This document shows positions 48,074-56,902 of a stretch of DNA of 64,000 bases, one piece after another. Both the position numbers and the translations under genes were made by a program. The notes under the pieces are model-generated. The model was not told the origin of the DNA. It made no database searches and saw only the letters and a list, made by a program, of their open reading frames with translations. The DNA is from Nocardioides szechwanensis (GTDB lineage: Bacteria > Actinomycetota > Actinomycetes > Propionibacteriales > Nocardioidaceae). The DNA lies in contig NZ_FNIC01000007.1 of NCBI RefSeq assembly GCF_900103935.1, forward strand, positions 1 to 64,000. The letters are read 5' to 3'. Numbering within the stretch: the stretch's first letter is position 1; the number at the start of each line of letters is the position of its first letter.

Positions 48074-48111
48074 TTGACAACCGTTCTCAACTAGCCTGAG
48101 AATCATTCTCA
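48074..48111 (+). promoter_or_regulatory. Zur box and leaderless promoter of the zinc operon
   Basis: TTGACA (48074-48079) and GAGAAT (48098-48103) form -35 and -10 boxes with an 18-nt spacer. TGAGAATCATTCTCA at 48097-48111 is a perfect 15-nt palindrome of the Zur class. A second arrangement, TTCTCA (48084-48089) with TGAGAA (48097-48102), may extend binding. The palindrome's last base is the A of the ATG, so the transcript probably begins at or next to the start codon, without a ribosome site. Confidence 0.75.
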
Positions 48112-49034
48112 TGAGTCGTCGTCACCTGGTTGCCCTCTCCCTCTCGCTTCCCCTTGTCCTCGCCGGGTGCTCCGCCCTCGGCGACGAGTCGGACGACGGG
48201 CTCCAGGTGGCGACGGCCTTCTACCCGCTGCAGTACGCCGCAGAGCGCGTCGCCGGCGACCTCGCGGAGGTCGACAACCTGACTGTGCCCGGCAAGGAGC
48301 CGCACGACCTGGAGCTGACCGTGTCCGAGACCGCGGTGATCGTCCAGGCCGACCTGGTCGTGTTCGAGGGCGGGTTCCAACCGGCAGTGGACGACGGCAT
48401 CGACCAGAACGCGACCGGGACCGTGCTCGACGTGACCACCGCCGCCGACCTGCTCCCGATCGAGGACGGCCACGAGGAGGAGTCGGAGGAGGAGCAGGCG
48501 GAGCACGACCACGGTGACCTCGACCCGCACTTCTGGCAGGACCCGCTCCGGATGGCGGCGGTCGGTGACGCGGTGGCCGAGGAGCTGGCCGAGATCGACC
48601 CCGAGCACGCCGACGACTTCCGGGCCAACGCCGCCGACCTGCGCGCCGACCTCGAGGCCCTCGACACCGAGTACGCCGAGGGGCTGGCCGACTGCGAGCG
48701 CGACACCGTCGTCGTCTCGCACGACGCCTTCGGCTACCTCGCGAAGTACGGTCTGCACCTGGCCCCCGTCGCCGGGCTCTCCCCCGAGGCGGAGCCGACC
48801 CTGGGCGACCTCGCCGACCTCCAGCAGCTCATCGACGACGAGGGGATCACCACCGTGTTCTCGGAGACGCTGGGCAGCCCCCGCTTCACCCGGCCGCTCG
48901 CCGACGACCTCGGGCTCCGGACCGACGTACTCGACCCGCTCGAGGGTCTGGCCTCCGAGGGCGACACCTCCGACTACCTTTCTCTGATGCGCGACAACCT
49001 CGCGGCGCTCCAGGAAGCCAACGGCTGCCGATGA
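48111..49034 (+). CDS. znuA: Zinc ABC transporter substrate-binding lipoprotein (ZnuA-like)
   Basis: A 307-residue cluster A-I binding protein. The lipobox is LVLAGC (Cys20). Metal ligands are the His in GKEPHDLELT, the His in DPHFWQDP, the His in VVSHDAFGY and an acidic residue near SETLG. A Glu/His-rich loop of about 20 residues (around 121-137) is typical of zinc-specific members. The Zur box overlaps its start. It is first in a four-gene overlapping operon. Confidence 0.93.
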   Translation: MSRRHLVALSLSLPLVLAGCSALGDESDDGLQVATAFYPLQYAAERVAGDLAEVDNLTVPGKEPHDLELTVSETAVIVQADLVVFEGGFQPAVDDGIDQNATGTVLDVTTAADLLPIEDGHEEESEEEQAEHDHGDLDPHFWQDPLRMAAVGDAVAEELAEIDPEHADDFRANAADLRADLEALDTEYAEGLADCERDTVVVSHDAFGYLAKYGLHLAPVAGLSPEAEPTLGDLADLQQLIDDEGITTVFSETLGSPRFTRPLADDLGLRTDVLDPLEGLASEGDTSDYLSLMRDNLAALQEANGCR

Positions 49035-49819
49035 CGCCCATCGAGCTCACCGACGGCGCGGTCGCGATCAGCGGCCGGCCGATCCTGCGCGGGGTCGACC
49101 TGCGCGTGGAGACGGGCGAGTTCGTCGCCCTGCTCGGGGCCAACGGCTCGGGCAAGTCCACCCTGGTGCGCGCCCTGACCGGTCTCCGGCCGCTGGCGCA
49201 CGGGCAGCTGCGGCTCTTCGGCACCGACCTGGACCACTTCGACGACTGGCAGCGCATCGGCTACGTGCCGCAGCGCGCCGGGGCCACCTCCGGCGTACCG
49301 GCCTCGGTGTGGGAAGTCGTCGCCTCCGGACGCCTCACCCGGCGCCGGCTACTACGCCGCCTCTCGCGCGCCGACCGGGCCGCCATCGACGACGCCCTGG
49401 AGGTGGTCGGCCTGAGTGACCGGCGCCGCGACGGCGTGGCCCAGCTGTCCGGCGGCCAGCAGCAGCGCGCCCTCATCGCCCGGGCACTGGCGGGCGAGCC
49501 CGAGCTGATCTTCCTCGACGAGCCGACCGCGGGGGTCGACGTCCCGAACCAGCTGGCCCTGGCCGAGGCTCTCCGGGAGCTCAAGCTGCGCGGCGCCACG
49601 ATCGTGCTCGTCACCCACGAGCTCGGGCCACTCGCCGCTCTCGTCGACCGCGCGGTCGTCATGCGCGACGGCCGGGTCGCCTACGACGGTGCGCCGCTGA
49701 CCGACCACGAGGTCCACGACCCGTGGCTGGGCGAGCCGCACACGCACCACCACCATCCCCGCCAGCAGCGCCACGACCACGCGCCCCACGTCTCCTCACC
49801 CCTGGAGGGCAGCCCGTGA
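49031..49819 (+). CDS. znuC: Zinc ABC transporter ATP-binding protein (ZnuC-like)
   Basis: A 262-residue ATPase. GANGSGKST is Walker A (about 36-44), LSGGQQQRALIARAL the signature, LIFLDEPTAGVD Walker B, and VTHE holds the switch His. The tail is His-rich (HTHHHHPRQQRHDHAPH). It powers the permease encoded next, which overlaps by 4 nt. Confidence 0.92.
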   Translation: MTPIELTDGAVAISGRPILRGVDLRVETGEFVALLGANGSGKSTLVRALTGLRPLAHGQLRLFGTDLDHFDDWQRIGYVPQRAGATSGVPASVWEVVASGRLTRRRLLRRLSRADRAAIDDALEVVGLSDRRRDGVAQLSGGQQQRALIARALAGEPELIFLDEPTAGVDVPNQLALAEALRELKLRGATIVLVTHELGPLAALVDRAVVMRDGRVAYDGAPLTDHEVHDPWLGEPHTHHHHPRQQRHDHAPHVSSPLEGSP

Positions 49820-50820
49820 GCGCCGCCGAGCTGTTCTCGCTCCCGTTCATGCAGCGGGCGCTGATCGCCGCGCTCTTCACCGGCCTCGCGGCACCGGCCG
49901 TCGGCACCTACCTCGTCCAGCGCCGCCTGGCCCTGATGGGCGACGGTCTCGGTCACGTCGCCGTCACCGGCGTCGCGGTGGGCCTGCTCACCGGCACCTC
50001 CCCCACTTGGACCGCGGTGCTGGTCGCCATCCTGGGCGCCGTCCTGATCGAGGTGATCCGCGAGCGCGGCCACACCAACGGCGACGTCGCCCTGGCCCTG
50101 CTCTTCTACGGCGGCCTCGCCGGCGGCGTGCTCATCACCGGCCTGGCCGGACAGTCGGCGGCGAGCCTCCAGCAGTACCTCTTCGGCTCGATCACGACGG
50201 TCTCCGCGACCGACGTACTCATCACGATCGGCCTGGCCGCGTTGGTCATCACCACCTGCGTGGGCCTGGCCCCGCAGCTCTTCGCGGTCTCCCAGGACCA
50301 GGAGTTCGCCCGGGTCGCGGGCCTCAACGTCAGGTTCTACAACGTCCTGGTCGCCGTGCTGGCCGCCGTCAGCGTGACCGTCGCGATGCGCACGGTCGGG
50401 CTGCTGCTGGTGTCCGCCCTGATGGTCGTCCCGGTGGCGACGTCGCAGCAGCTCACCCGCTCCTTCCGTACGACGCTCGGCGCGGCCATGGCGCTGGGCA
50501 CCCTGGCCTCCCTCGGCGGGCTCGTGATCGCGGCGCTCGCGCCGTTCGGGGCCAACGTCCAGCCGGGCCCCACCATCGTGCTGCTGTCGCTCGCCGGGTT
50601 CGTGGTCACCTGGCCGATCGGCGCCTGGCTGCGCCACCGGGCCCGGATCAACGAGCCGTTCGCGAGCGACCCGCCCATCGAGCACCAGGTCACCGACGAG
50701 CACCCCCACGACCACGGACCCGACTGCGGTCACGCCGCGGTGGAGCACGGCGACCACGTCGACTACGTCCACGACGGCCATCGCCACGCGCCCCACGGGA
50801 GGCACTATGACGAGCACTGA
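49816..50820 (+). CDS. znuB: Zinc ABC transporter permease (ZnuB-like)
   Basis: A 334-residue ABC-3-type permease with about eight membrane segments (PFMQRALIAALFTGLAAPAVGTYLV starts the first). The C-terminal 60 residues are His/Asp-rich (DEHPHDHGPDCGH and onward), probably a cytoplasmic metal-binding tail. I chose the GTG at 49816, which overlaps the ATPase stop (GTGA). Its end overlaps the repressor gene by 14 nt. Confidence 0.92.
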   Translation: MSAAELFSLPFMQRALIAALFTGLAAPAVGTYLVQRRLALMGDGLGHVAVTGVAVGLLTGTSPTWTAVLVAILGAVLIEVIRERGHTNGDVALALLFYGGLAGGVLITGLAGQSAASLQQYLFGSITTVSATDVLITIGLAALVITTCVGLAPQLFAVSQDQEFARVAGLNVRFYNVLVAVLAAVSVTVAMRTVGLLLVSALMVVPVATSQQLTRSFRTTLGAAMALGTLASLGGLVIAALAPFGANVQPGPTIVLLSLAGFVVTWPIGAWLRHRARINEPFASDPPIEHQVTDEHPHDHGPDCGHAAVEHGDHVDYVHDGHRHAPHGRHYDEH

Positions 50821-51202
50821 GCCCGGACTGCGCCCGACCAAGCAGCGACTGGCCGTGGCCGCCGCGATGTCGTCGTTCGAGGACTTCCGCTCGGCCCAGG
50901 ACATCCACGAGCTGCTCGCCCACCGCGGCGACCCGGTCGGCCTGGCGACGGTCTACCGCACCCTCCAGCGGATGGTGGACGCGGGCGAGGTCGACCTGCT
51001 CCGCACCGAGGACGGCGAGGCGATCTACCGCCGCTGTTCCGACACCCATCACCACCACCTCGTGTGCCGCGACTGCGGCGCCACCGTCGAGGTCGAGGGC
51101 CCGGCGGTCGAGCGCTGGACCCGCGCGATCGCCGGCGAGCACGGCTACGGCGACGTGAGCCACACCCTCGAGATCTTCGGCACCTGCCCCTCCTGCCGCT
51201 GA
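50807..51202 (+). CDS. zur: Fur-family zinc uptake regulator (Zur)
   Basis: A 131-residue repressor. The winged helix lies at about 10-80 (SAQDIHELL, GLATVYRTLQRMVD). HHHHLVCRDCG and the final CPSC give the structural zinc site (two CxxC pairs), and His/Glu residues the regulatory one. Encoded last in the operon it presumably represses through the upstream palindrome, an autoregulatory loop. Confidence 0.9.
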   Translation: MTSTEPGLRPTKQRLAVAAAMSSFEDFRSAQDIHELLAHRGDPVGLATVYRTLQRMVDAGEVDLLRTEDGEAIYRRCSDTHHHHLVCRDCGATVEVEGPAVERWTRAIAGEHGYGDVSHTLEIFGTCPSCR

Positions 51203-51229
51203 GGCCGTCGGTCTCCTGGGGTCCTGAGG

Positions 51230-52858
51230 TCAGCCGGTGCCGTGGGGGCTGCTCGGCCCGAGGTCGGGTGACCCGCTGAGCGGCAGCCGTACCCGGAAGG
51301 TGCTGCCGCGGCCGACCTCGCTCTCTACGTCGATCCGGCCGCCGTGGCCCTCGACGATGCTGCGGGTGATGTTGAGCCCGAGACCGACGCCCTGGATGGA
51401 CTGCTCCGCGGCCTGCCGCGCCCGGAAGAACCGGGTGAACAGGCGGTCGCGGTCGGCCGCGTCGATGCCGACCCCGGTGTCGCTGACCGCGATCTCCACC
51501 CGGTTGGCGTCGATCCCGACCTGCACCACGACCTCACCTCCGGCCGGGGTGTACTTCACGGCGTTGGAGACGAGGTTGTCGACCACCTGGGCGATCCGCT
51601 GCGGGTCGACCTTGAGCGGCAGCCGCGGCGGCGCCTCCACCCGCAGGGTGATCTGGCAGGCGCGCGCGGCCGGCTCCGCGGCGAGCACCGCCTGCCGGAC
51701 GACCTGGGTCAGGTCGGTCTCGACCCGCTCGAAGTGGAGCGCGTCCTCGTCGACCTGGACGGCGTGCAGCAGGTCGCCGACGAGCCGCTGCAGCCGGTCG
51801 GTGTTGCGGACCACCACCTCGAGGTGCGCCCTCGCCTGCGCGGGGAGGTCGTCGCGCTCGAGCAGGAGCATCGCGTAGCCGTGGATCGAGGTGAGCGGGG
51901 TGCGCAGCTCGTGGGACACCGACGACACGAACTCGTCCTTCACCTCGAGTGCCCGCATGAAGTCGGTGACGTCCTTGTAGGCAAGGGCGGCCCCGGCGAA
52001 CCTGCCCGCGTCGTCTCGTACGACGCGCGCCGAGACCGAGAGCGCCCGCCGGGTCACCGGGTCGTCGCCCACCCAGATCCGCACGTCGTCGAACTCGTGG
52101 CTGTGCGCGGCGAGGTAGGTCGGCATCTCCTCCGTGGGGACCAGGGTGGTCCCGTCGAGCCCGTAGACCAGTCCGAGCTGGCCGGCCTTCCCGGCGTGGC
52201 CGTCGGGGAAGGCGAGGTGCATGAAGTCCAGGTGGCGGCGGTTCATCGCCTGGTAGGTGCCGTGCTCGTCGAGCAGCATCAGCCCCACGTCGACGCTCTC
52301 GATGATCGCCGCCGAGACCCGCTGCTGGAGCTGGAGACGAGTGACCGCCTCGGCCATGGCGAAGGACGCCAGGGCCGCCACGGCGAGGCTGAGCGCGCTG
52401 CGGGACAGGTTGGGCCCGTCGCCCTGGAAGTACAGGAGGCCGGGCAGGCTCACCAGCAGGGCACCGCCGACCACGGTGAGGAGGACACCGGGGCGTCCGA
52501 AGTAGCGCCCGAGGTAGAGGGCGGGCAGCACCATCAGGATGCCCGTGCCACCGCCTGTGTCGTCCAGGCGGCTCAGCCCCATGGCGGCCAGGTCACCCAG
52601 TGCGACCACCACCGGCACCCAGCCGGGGATCCGGCTCCAGGGCACGACGTACGTCACCAGGGTGAGGGCGACGACGATCACCGCACCCGTGCGTGGCCAC
52701 GGTCCGCTGACTGCCTCCCCGGCGAAGCGGAGCACCAGGTCGAGGGCGAACAGCGCCGCACACACCGACTGGGCGGCCCGCGGATCCGCGAACCGGTCGC
52801 GTGCCCACGAGCCCGCCGTCAGGTCACCGTGACCCGCGTTGGCCTCCCTCACCGACAT
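51230..52858 (-). CDS. Membrane sensor histidine kinase with PAS domain
   Basis: A 542-residue kinase. The first about 185 residues hold around five or six membrane segments. A PAS-type domain follows (about 205-310; GLMLLDEHGTYQAMN). The His box VSSVSHELRTPLTS and the ATPase boxes (NLVSNAVKY, DTGVGID, GVGLGLNI) complete a standard HisKA kinase. No response regulator gene is adjacent. I chose the ATG at 52858; a GTG three codons upstream is possible. Confidence 0.9.
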   Translation of the reverse strand: MSVREANAGHGDLTAGSWARDRFADPRAAQSVCAALFALDLVLRFAGEAVSGPWPRTGAVIVVALTLVTYVVPWSRIPGWVPVVVALGDLAAMGLSRLDDTGGGTGILMVLPALYLGRYFGRPGVLLTVVGGALLVSLPGLLYFQGDGPNLSRSALSLAVAALASFAMAEAVTRLQLQQRVSAAIIESVDVGLMLLDEHGTYQAMNRRHLDFMHLAFPDGHAGKAGQLGLVYGLDGTTLVPTEEMPTYLAAHSHEFDDVRIWVGDDPVTRRALSVSARVVRDDAGRFAGAALAYKDVTDFMRALEVKDEFVSSVSHELRTPLTSIHGYAMLLLERDDLPAQARAHLEVVVRNTDRLQRLVGDLLHAVQVDEDALHFERVETDLTQVVRQAVLAAEPAARACQITLRVEAPPRLPLKVDPQRIAQVVDNLVSNAVKYTPAGGEVVVQVGIDANRVEIAVSDTGVGIDAADRDRLFTRFFRARQAAEQSIQGVGLGLNITRSIVEGHGGRIDVESEVGRGSTFRVRLPLSGSPDLGPSSPHGTG

Positions 52859-52986
52859 GCACGTCACCCTCTCCCGCCCAGCACACCCTGGCAGACCCGA
52901 CAGACCCTCGGCGCCGGAAACACACCATTCGGCCCTGGCGCCGCGGGTGCTGCAGCGTACGCTGGAGACCCGACCGGAGGTGACCG

Positions 52987-53130
52987 ATGTTGAACGACCG
53001 TTTCGCCGCACTCCCCGAGCCGATCCCGCTCGAGGACACCCGCACCTCCCAGGACGTCGTCGACCACCCCGCGGAGATGGCCGACGAATACCGCGAGATC
53101 GACTGGTTCCTGCGTTCGACAGCCGGCTGA
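52987..53130 (+). CDS. Small 47-residue acidic protein
   Basis: A short gene: MLNDRFAALPEPIPLEDTRT and, after a few residues, ends DWFLRSTAG. GGAGGT lies 5 nt before the ATG and codon use is like its neighbours, which favours a real gene. Acidic, no membrane segment or signal. It lies between the divergent kinase gene and uppS. Function unknown. Confidence 0.65.
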   Translation: MLNDRFAALPEPIPLEDTRTSQDVVDHPAEMADEYREIDWFLRSTAG

Positions 53131-53144
53131 GACCCCGCCCGGTC

Positions 53145-53927
53145 CTACCTGGTGAAGTTCGGCTCCGCGCCGCCGTAGCGGCGGTCGCGGCCGGCGTAGA
53201 TCTCGATCGCCTGCCACAGCGCGCGGCGGTCGACGTCGGGCCAGAGGATGTCGGTGAAGACCAGCTCGCTGTAGGCGGCCTGCCACAGCATGAAGTTGGA
53301 CAACCGCTGCTCCCCCGACGTGCGCCAGACCAGGTCGGCGTCGGACTGCTCGGGCACGTAGAGGTAGCGCGCGAAGGTCTTCTCGTCGACCTTGTCGGCC
53401 TTGAGGCGCCCGGCCGCGACGTCCTGCGCGATCCGGCGGGCGGTGTCGGCGAGCTCGGCGCGGCCGCCGTAGTTGACGCACATGGTGAGGGTCAGGACGT
53501 CGTTGTCCTTGGTGAGCTCCTCGGCGACCTGGAGCTCACGGATCACCGACTTCCACAGCCGCGGCGCGCGCCCGGCCCACCGGACCTTGACCCCGAGCTC
53601 GTGCATCTCGTCGCGCCGGCGCCGGATCACGTCGCGGTTGAAGCCCATCAGGAACTTGACCTCGTCGGGCGAGCGCGACCAGTTCTCGGTCGAGAACGCG
53701 TAGGCCGAGACCGCCTTCACGCCGATCTCGATGGCCCCCTCGACGACGTCGAACAGCGAGCTCTCGCCCTGCTCGTGGCCCTTGGTGCGCGGCAGGCCCC
53801 GGTCCTTGGCCCAGCGGCCGTTGCCGTCCATGACGATCGCGACGTGTGCCGGGACCAGGTCTTTCGGGATCGCCGGCGGCCGGGCACCCGAGGGGTGCGG
53901 CGTGGGTCGGCGGACGGCTCGCTTCAC
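53145..53927 (-). CDS. uppS: Isoprenyl diphosphate (cis-prenyl) synthase
   Basis: A 260-residue cis-prenyltransferase. IVMDGNGRWAKDRGLPRTKGH carries the catalytic Asp, YAFSTENWSRS and DLVWRTSGEQRLSNFMLWQ the other conserved regions. It extends isoprenoid chains for the lipid carrier of cell-wall precursors; decaprenyl- or undecaprenyl-type. Start is GTG. recO lies 10 nt upstream on the same strand. Confidence 0.93.
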   Translation of the reverse strand: MKRAVRRPTPHPSGARPPAIPKDLVPAHVAIVMDGNGRWAKDRGLPRTKGHEQGESSLFDVVEGAIEIGVKAVSAYAFSTENWSRSPDEVKFLMGFNRDVIRRRRDEMHELGVKVRWAGRAPRLWKSVIRELQVAEELTKDNDVLTLTMCVNYGGRAELADTARRIAQDVAAGRLKADKVDEKTFARYLYVPEQSDADLVWRTSGEQRLSNFMLWQAAYSELVFTDILWPDVDRRALWQAIEIYAGRDRRYGGAEPNFTR

Positions 53928-53937
53928 GGGGGCGACG

Positions 53938-54666
53938 CTATCGCTCGACGTGCTCCAGCGAGCGCAGGCCTCGTTCGAGGTGCCACTGAAGGAACGCCGT
54001 CACCAGCCCGCTCGCCTCGCGCAGCTGGCGCGGGTCGGCCGCCTCGACGACCGGCCAGTCGCCGGCGAGCAGGGCGCCGAGCACGGCGATCACCTGGGGC
54101 GACGGGCTCGCCGAGCCGGGCAGCCGGCAGGTGGTGCACAGCATCCCGCCCATCGACGGGTTGAACCAGCGGTGCGGGCCCTCGATGCCGCAGTGGGCGC
54201 AGGCGTCGAAGGACGGGGCGTACCCGGCGACCGACAGCGAGCGCAGGAGGTAGGAGTCGAGCACCTGGCCGGGGTTGCGCTCGCCGGCCGCCATCGCGCG
54301 CAGGCCGCCCACCAGGAGCAGGAACTGCTGGAGCGAGGGCTGCTTCTCCTCCGAGACCAGCCTCTCGGCGGTCTCGAGCATCGCGGTGCCCGCGGTGTAG
54401 CGCTCGTAGTCGGCCCCCAGCCCGGCAGAGAACGCCGACTTGGTCTCGGCCTGCGTGATGATGTCGAGGTTGCGGCCCTCCGCGAGCTGCAGGTCCACGT
54501 GGGTGAACGGCTCCAGCCGGGAGCCGAACTTCGACGTGGTCCGCCGTACCCCCTTGGCGACCGCGCGCACCCGCCCGTGGTGACGGGTCAGCAGGGTGAT
54601 GATGCGGTCGGCCTCCCCCAGCTTGTGGGTGCGCAGCACGATCGCCTCGTCGCGGTAGAGAGGCAC
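53938..54666 (-). CDS. recO: DNA repair protein RecO
   Basis: A 242-residue RecFOR partner that loads RecA on SSB-coated DNA. The N-terminal OB fold starts PLYRDEAIVLRTHKLGEADR. A zinc-binding site is formed by CAHC and CTTC in the C-terminal half. recO followed by uppS is the usual actinobacterial gene order. Confidence 0.95.
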   Translation of the reverse strand: MPLYRDEAIVLRTHKLGEADRIITLLTRHHGRVRAVAKGVRRTTSKFGSRLEPFTHVDLQLAEGRNLDIITQAETKSAFSAGLGADYERYTAGTAMLETAERLVSEEKQPSLQQFLLLVGGLRAMAAGERNPGQVLDSYLLRSLSVAGYAPSFDACAHCGIEGPHRWFNPSMGGMLCTTCRLPGSASPSPQVIAVLGALLAGDWPVVEAADPRQLREASGLVTAFLQWHLERGLRSLEHVER

Positions 54667-54682
54667 CTCCCTAGTGTGCCTG

Positions 54683-55540
54683 TCAGTTGGCGGTACGGCG
54701 GCTCCGACGCGGCGTCTTCCAGCACCCGAGTGCGAAGCCGACCGCGGCGCGGTTGAGCCGGTCGGGCCACAGCCGCCACTCCAGGATGCTGCGGGCGTTG
54801 ACGAACGTGGCGTTGGGCAGCTCGTCGGCGAGCATCTCCGCGTCGGCCGCCGGGTGGATCGGGTCGGACGGATGCCCCACGACTAGGGCAGGGGCGCGGA
54901 TCGCCCGGCGCTGCTTGGACGAGGGCGCGATCCGGCCGAAGAACAGCCCGTGCACCACGGCCGCCATCGAGTCGGCGCGCTGGTCGAGGGTGTCGAGCGC
55001 GATCCCGGCCCAGAACGGCACGATGCCGCGCGGGATCGGCCGGGTCAGGCGGCGTACGCCGTTGATCGTGAACGGCAGGAACCGCGCCGAGAAGAGGATC
55101 GGCGCGAACGCCAGGATCCCGGCCTCGAGCGCGTTGTCGAGCACCGGCATCTCGATGAGCAGGCCACGGACCCGCTCGGGCGCGATGACCGCGACCTCCA
55201 GGGAGACGTTGGCACCCAGCGACGTGCCGCCGACCACGGCCTGGGGCGCACCGAGGTGGTCGAGCAGCGCCACGACCTGCTCGCCGAAGGCGGTCATGGA
55301 GTAGAGCAGCGGGTCGGCCGGGCGGTCGGATCGCCCGTGCCCGAGGAGGTCGAGCGTCACGACGTGCAGGCCCTCCGCGGCCAGCGCCCGCGCCAGCGGC
55401 TGGTGCATCCGGCGCGGCATCAGCTGGCCGTGGAGCAGCACCACCCAGGCGTCGCCGGCGCCGTACTCGGTGTACTCGAGGCGGTCCCGGCCGCTCTCGC
55501 TCTCCACGAAGAACTGACCGATGCGTTCAGAGACGAGCAT
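54683..55540 (-). CDS. Alpha/beta hydrolase
   Basis: A 285-residue cytoplasmic hydrolase with an intact elbow GGTSLGANVSLE (nucleophile Ser) and the oxyanion motif LLHGQ. The acid would be in VGHPSDPIHP, whose final His may complete the triad; the exact third residue is uncertain. Substrate unknown. Confidence 0.85.
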   Translation of the reverse strand: MLVSERIGQFFVESESGRDRLEYTEYGAGDAWVVLLHGQLMPRRMHQPLARALAAEGLHVVTLDLLGHGRSDRPADPLLYSMTAFGEQVVALLDHLGAPQAVVGGTSLGANVSLEVAVIAPERVRGLLIEMPVLDNALEAGILAFAPILFSARFLPFTINGVRRLTRPIPRGIVPFWAGIALDTLDQRADSMAAVVHGLFFGRIAPSSKQRRAIRAPALVVGHPSDPIHPAADAEMLADELPNATFVNARSILEWRLWPDRLNRAAVGFALGCWKTPRRSRRTAN

Positions 55541-55556
55541 GGCCGCAATCTACTCG

Positions 55557-55772
55557 TCAGGACGGCGTGAGCTTCTCAGGCAGCAGCTTGTGCGTGCCGT
55601 CGCACCACGGCTTCTTCGCGGACTTGTCGCAGCGGCACAGCGCGGTGACCCGGCGGGTGGTCTCGTGCAGCTCGCCGCTGGAGTCCTCGATCACGTGCTT
55701 GCCCCGCAGCAGCAGCGGGCCACCAGGGCACAGCACGACGTCCGCGTGCGGATACGTCGGTACGTCGGTCAC
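55557..55772 (-). CDS. CDGSH iron-sulfur protein
   Basis: A 71-residue protein. CRCDKSAKKPWCDGTH fits the CDGSH signature: three Cys and one His holding a labile [2Fe-2S] cluster. The GTG at 55772 overlaps the stop of the heme-oxygenase-like gene (GTGA), so the two are made together. It probably moves electrons or a cluster to that partner. Confidence 0.88.
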   Translation of the reverse strand: MTDVPTYPHADVVLCPGGPLLLRGKHVIEDSSGELHETTRRVTALCRCDKSAKKPWCDGTHKLLPEKLTPS

Positions 55773-56731
55773 GTCGCCGCCCCCCAGCGGGCCAGGAGCT
55801 GCTCGGCCAGCCGGTCCTCGAGGTCGAGGCACGTGAACGCCCCGAAGTAGATGTCGTCGCGCAGCTCCGGCTCGACCGCCAGCAGCTCGCCGCAGATCGC
55901 GCGCACCGCGAGCTGCTCGTGCACGGCGTCGGCCTCGACGTGCTCGTCGTAGTACGCCGCCATGTCCGGTGCCAGGCCGAGCCGCGCGATCCCCTGCGAC
56001 AGCTGCCGCGACGGGATCGAGCTGGTCGCCTCGAACGCCGCCAGGTGACCGAGCGCCGCACCGCGCAGCCGGCGGTGCAGCCCCATCAGCGACATCGCGT
56101 TGTTCTGCTCGAGGATCTCCAGCGGCACGTCGTCGACGTACGCGCCGTACTCGGAGCGCAGACCGATCGCCTCGAGACCCCGGGCGAAGAGGTGCGAGTG
56201 CACCCGGTTGGGGTCGCCGCAGCCGTACTCGTCGTACTGGAGCTCCATCAGGGCTGCCTTCGACGCCGTCGGCAGCCGGGGCACCACCCATGCCGTGGGG
56301 TCGGACTCCTTGAGGTGGTAGACGGACCGCAGTCGCAGCAGGTCGAGCACCTGCTGCTCGTCGGCCTCGGTCTGCACGAAGCGCGCGAGCGAGCGGCCGT
56401 CGTGGGCGGCGACGAGCGCGAAGAAGTCGGCACTGAAGTCGGCGGTCACCTCGTGGGGACTCGCATAGGACTCCCAGCGCGCACGGAGCCGGCCTTCGAG
56501 GTCGATCTCGAGCGGCCGTCGCACGGCCAGCAGGTCGGGGTCCCACTCGGCGGTCTCGTCGACGTCGTCGAATCCGCGGTAGGACAGCTCGTACAACGCC
56601 CACAAGGTGATCGCCGCGTCCTCCGGCTCGTCGGCCTCCGGATGCGTGCGGGCCACCGGCTCCGTGGGCAGGGCGCGCATCGACTCGAACACCGCCGCGC
56701 TCAGGGGACCCCGCGGCTTCGGAAGCATCAT
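55769..56731 (-). CDS. Heme-oxygenase-fold (diiron oxidase-like) protein
   Basis: A 320-residue helical protein of the iron-containing redox enzyme type. The helix motifs ALMELQYDEYGCGDPNRVHSH and YYDEHVEADAVHEQ supply the Glu, Asp and His ligands expected for a two-iron site. Members of this family oxidise fatty acids, amino acids or amines. The CDGSH gene is translationally coupled. Tandem ATGs lie at 56731 and 56728. Confidence 0.85.
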   Translation of the reverse strand: MMLPKPRGPLSAAVFESMRALPTEPVARTHPEADEPEDAAITLWALYELSYRGFDDVDETAEWDPDLLAVRRPLEIDLEGRLRARWESYASPHEVTADFSADFFALVAAHDGRSLARFVQTEADEQQVLDLLRLRSVYHLKESDPTAWVVPRLPTASKAALMELQYDEYGCGDPNRVHSHLFARGLEAIGLRSEYGAYVDDVPLEILEQNNAMSLMGLHRRLRGAALGHLAAFEATSSIPSRQLSQGIARLGLAPDMAAYYDEHVEADAVHEQLAVRAICGELLAVEPELRDDIYFGAFTCLDLEDRLAEQLLARWGAAT

Positions 56732-56902
56732 GACCAAGCAGTACCCGGGCGGACGACCGGCCAATCCAGGAACGTCCCGCGATCCAGCCACCCTTCCGGG
56801 TGATTTTCAGCCGCCACCCCTTGGGGTGTGCGGGTCGACGGCGAGCCCGACCTAACGTCGAAAGGGATGGGGAACCCCTCACACTCGGCAAGGAGATCCC
56901 TG

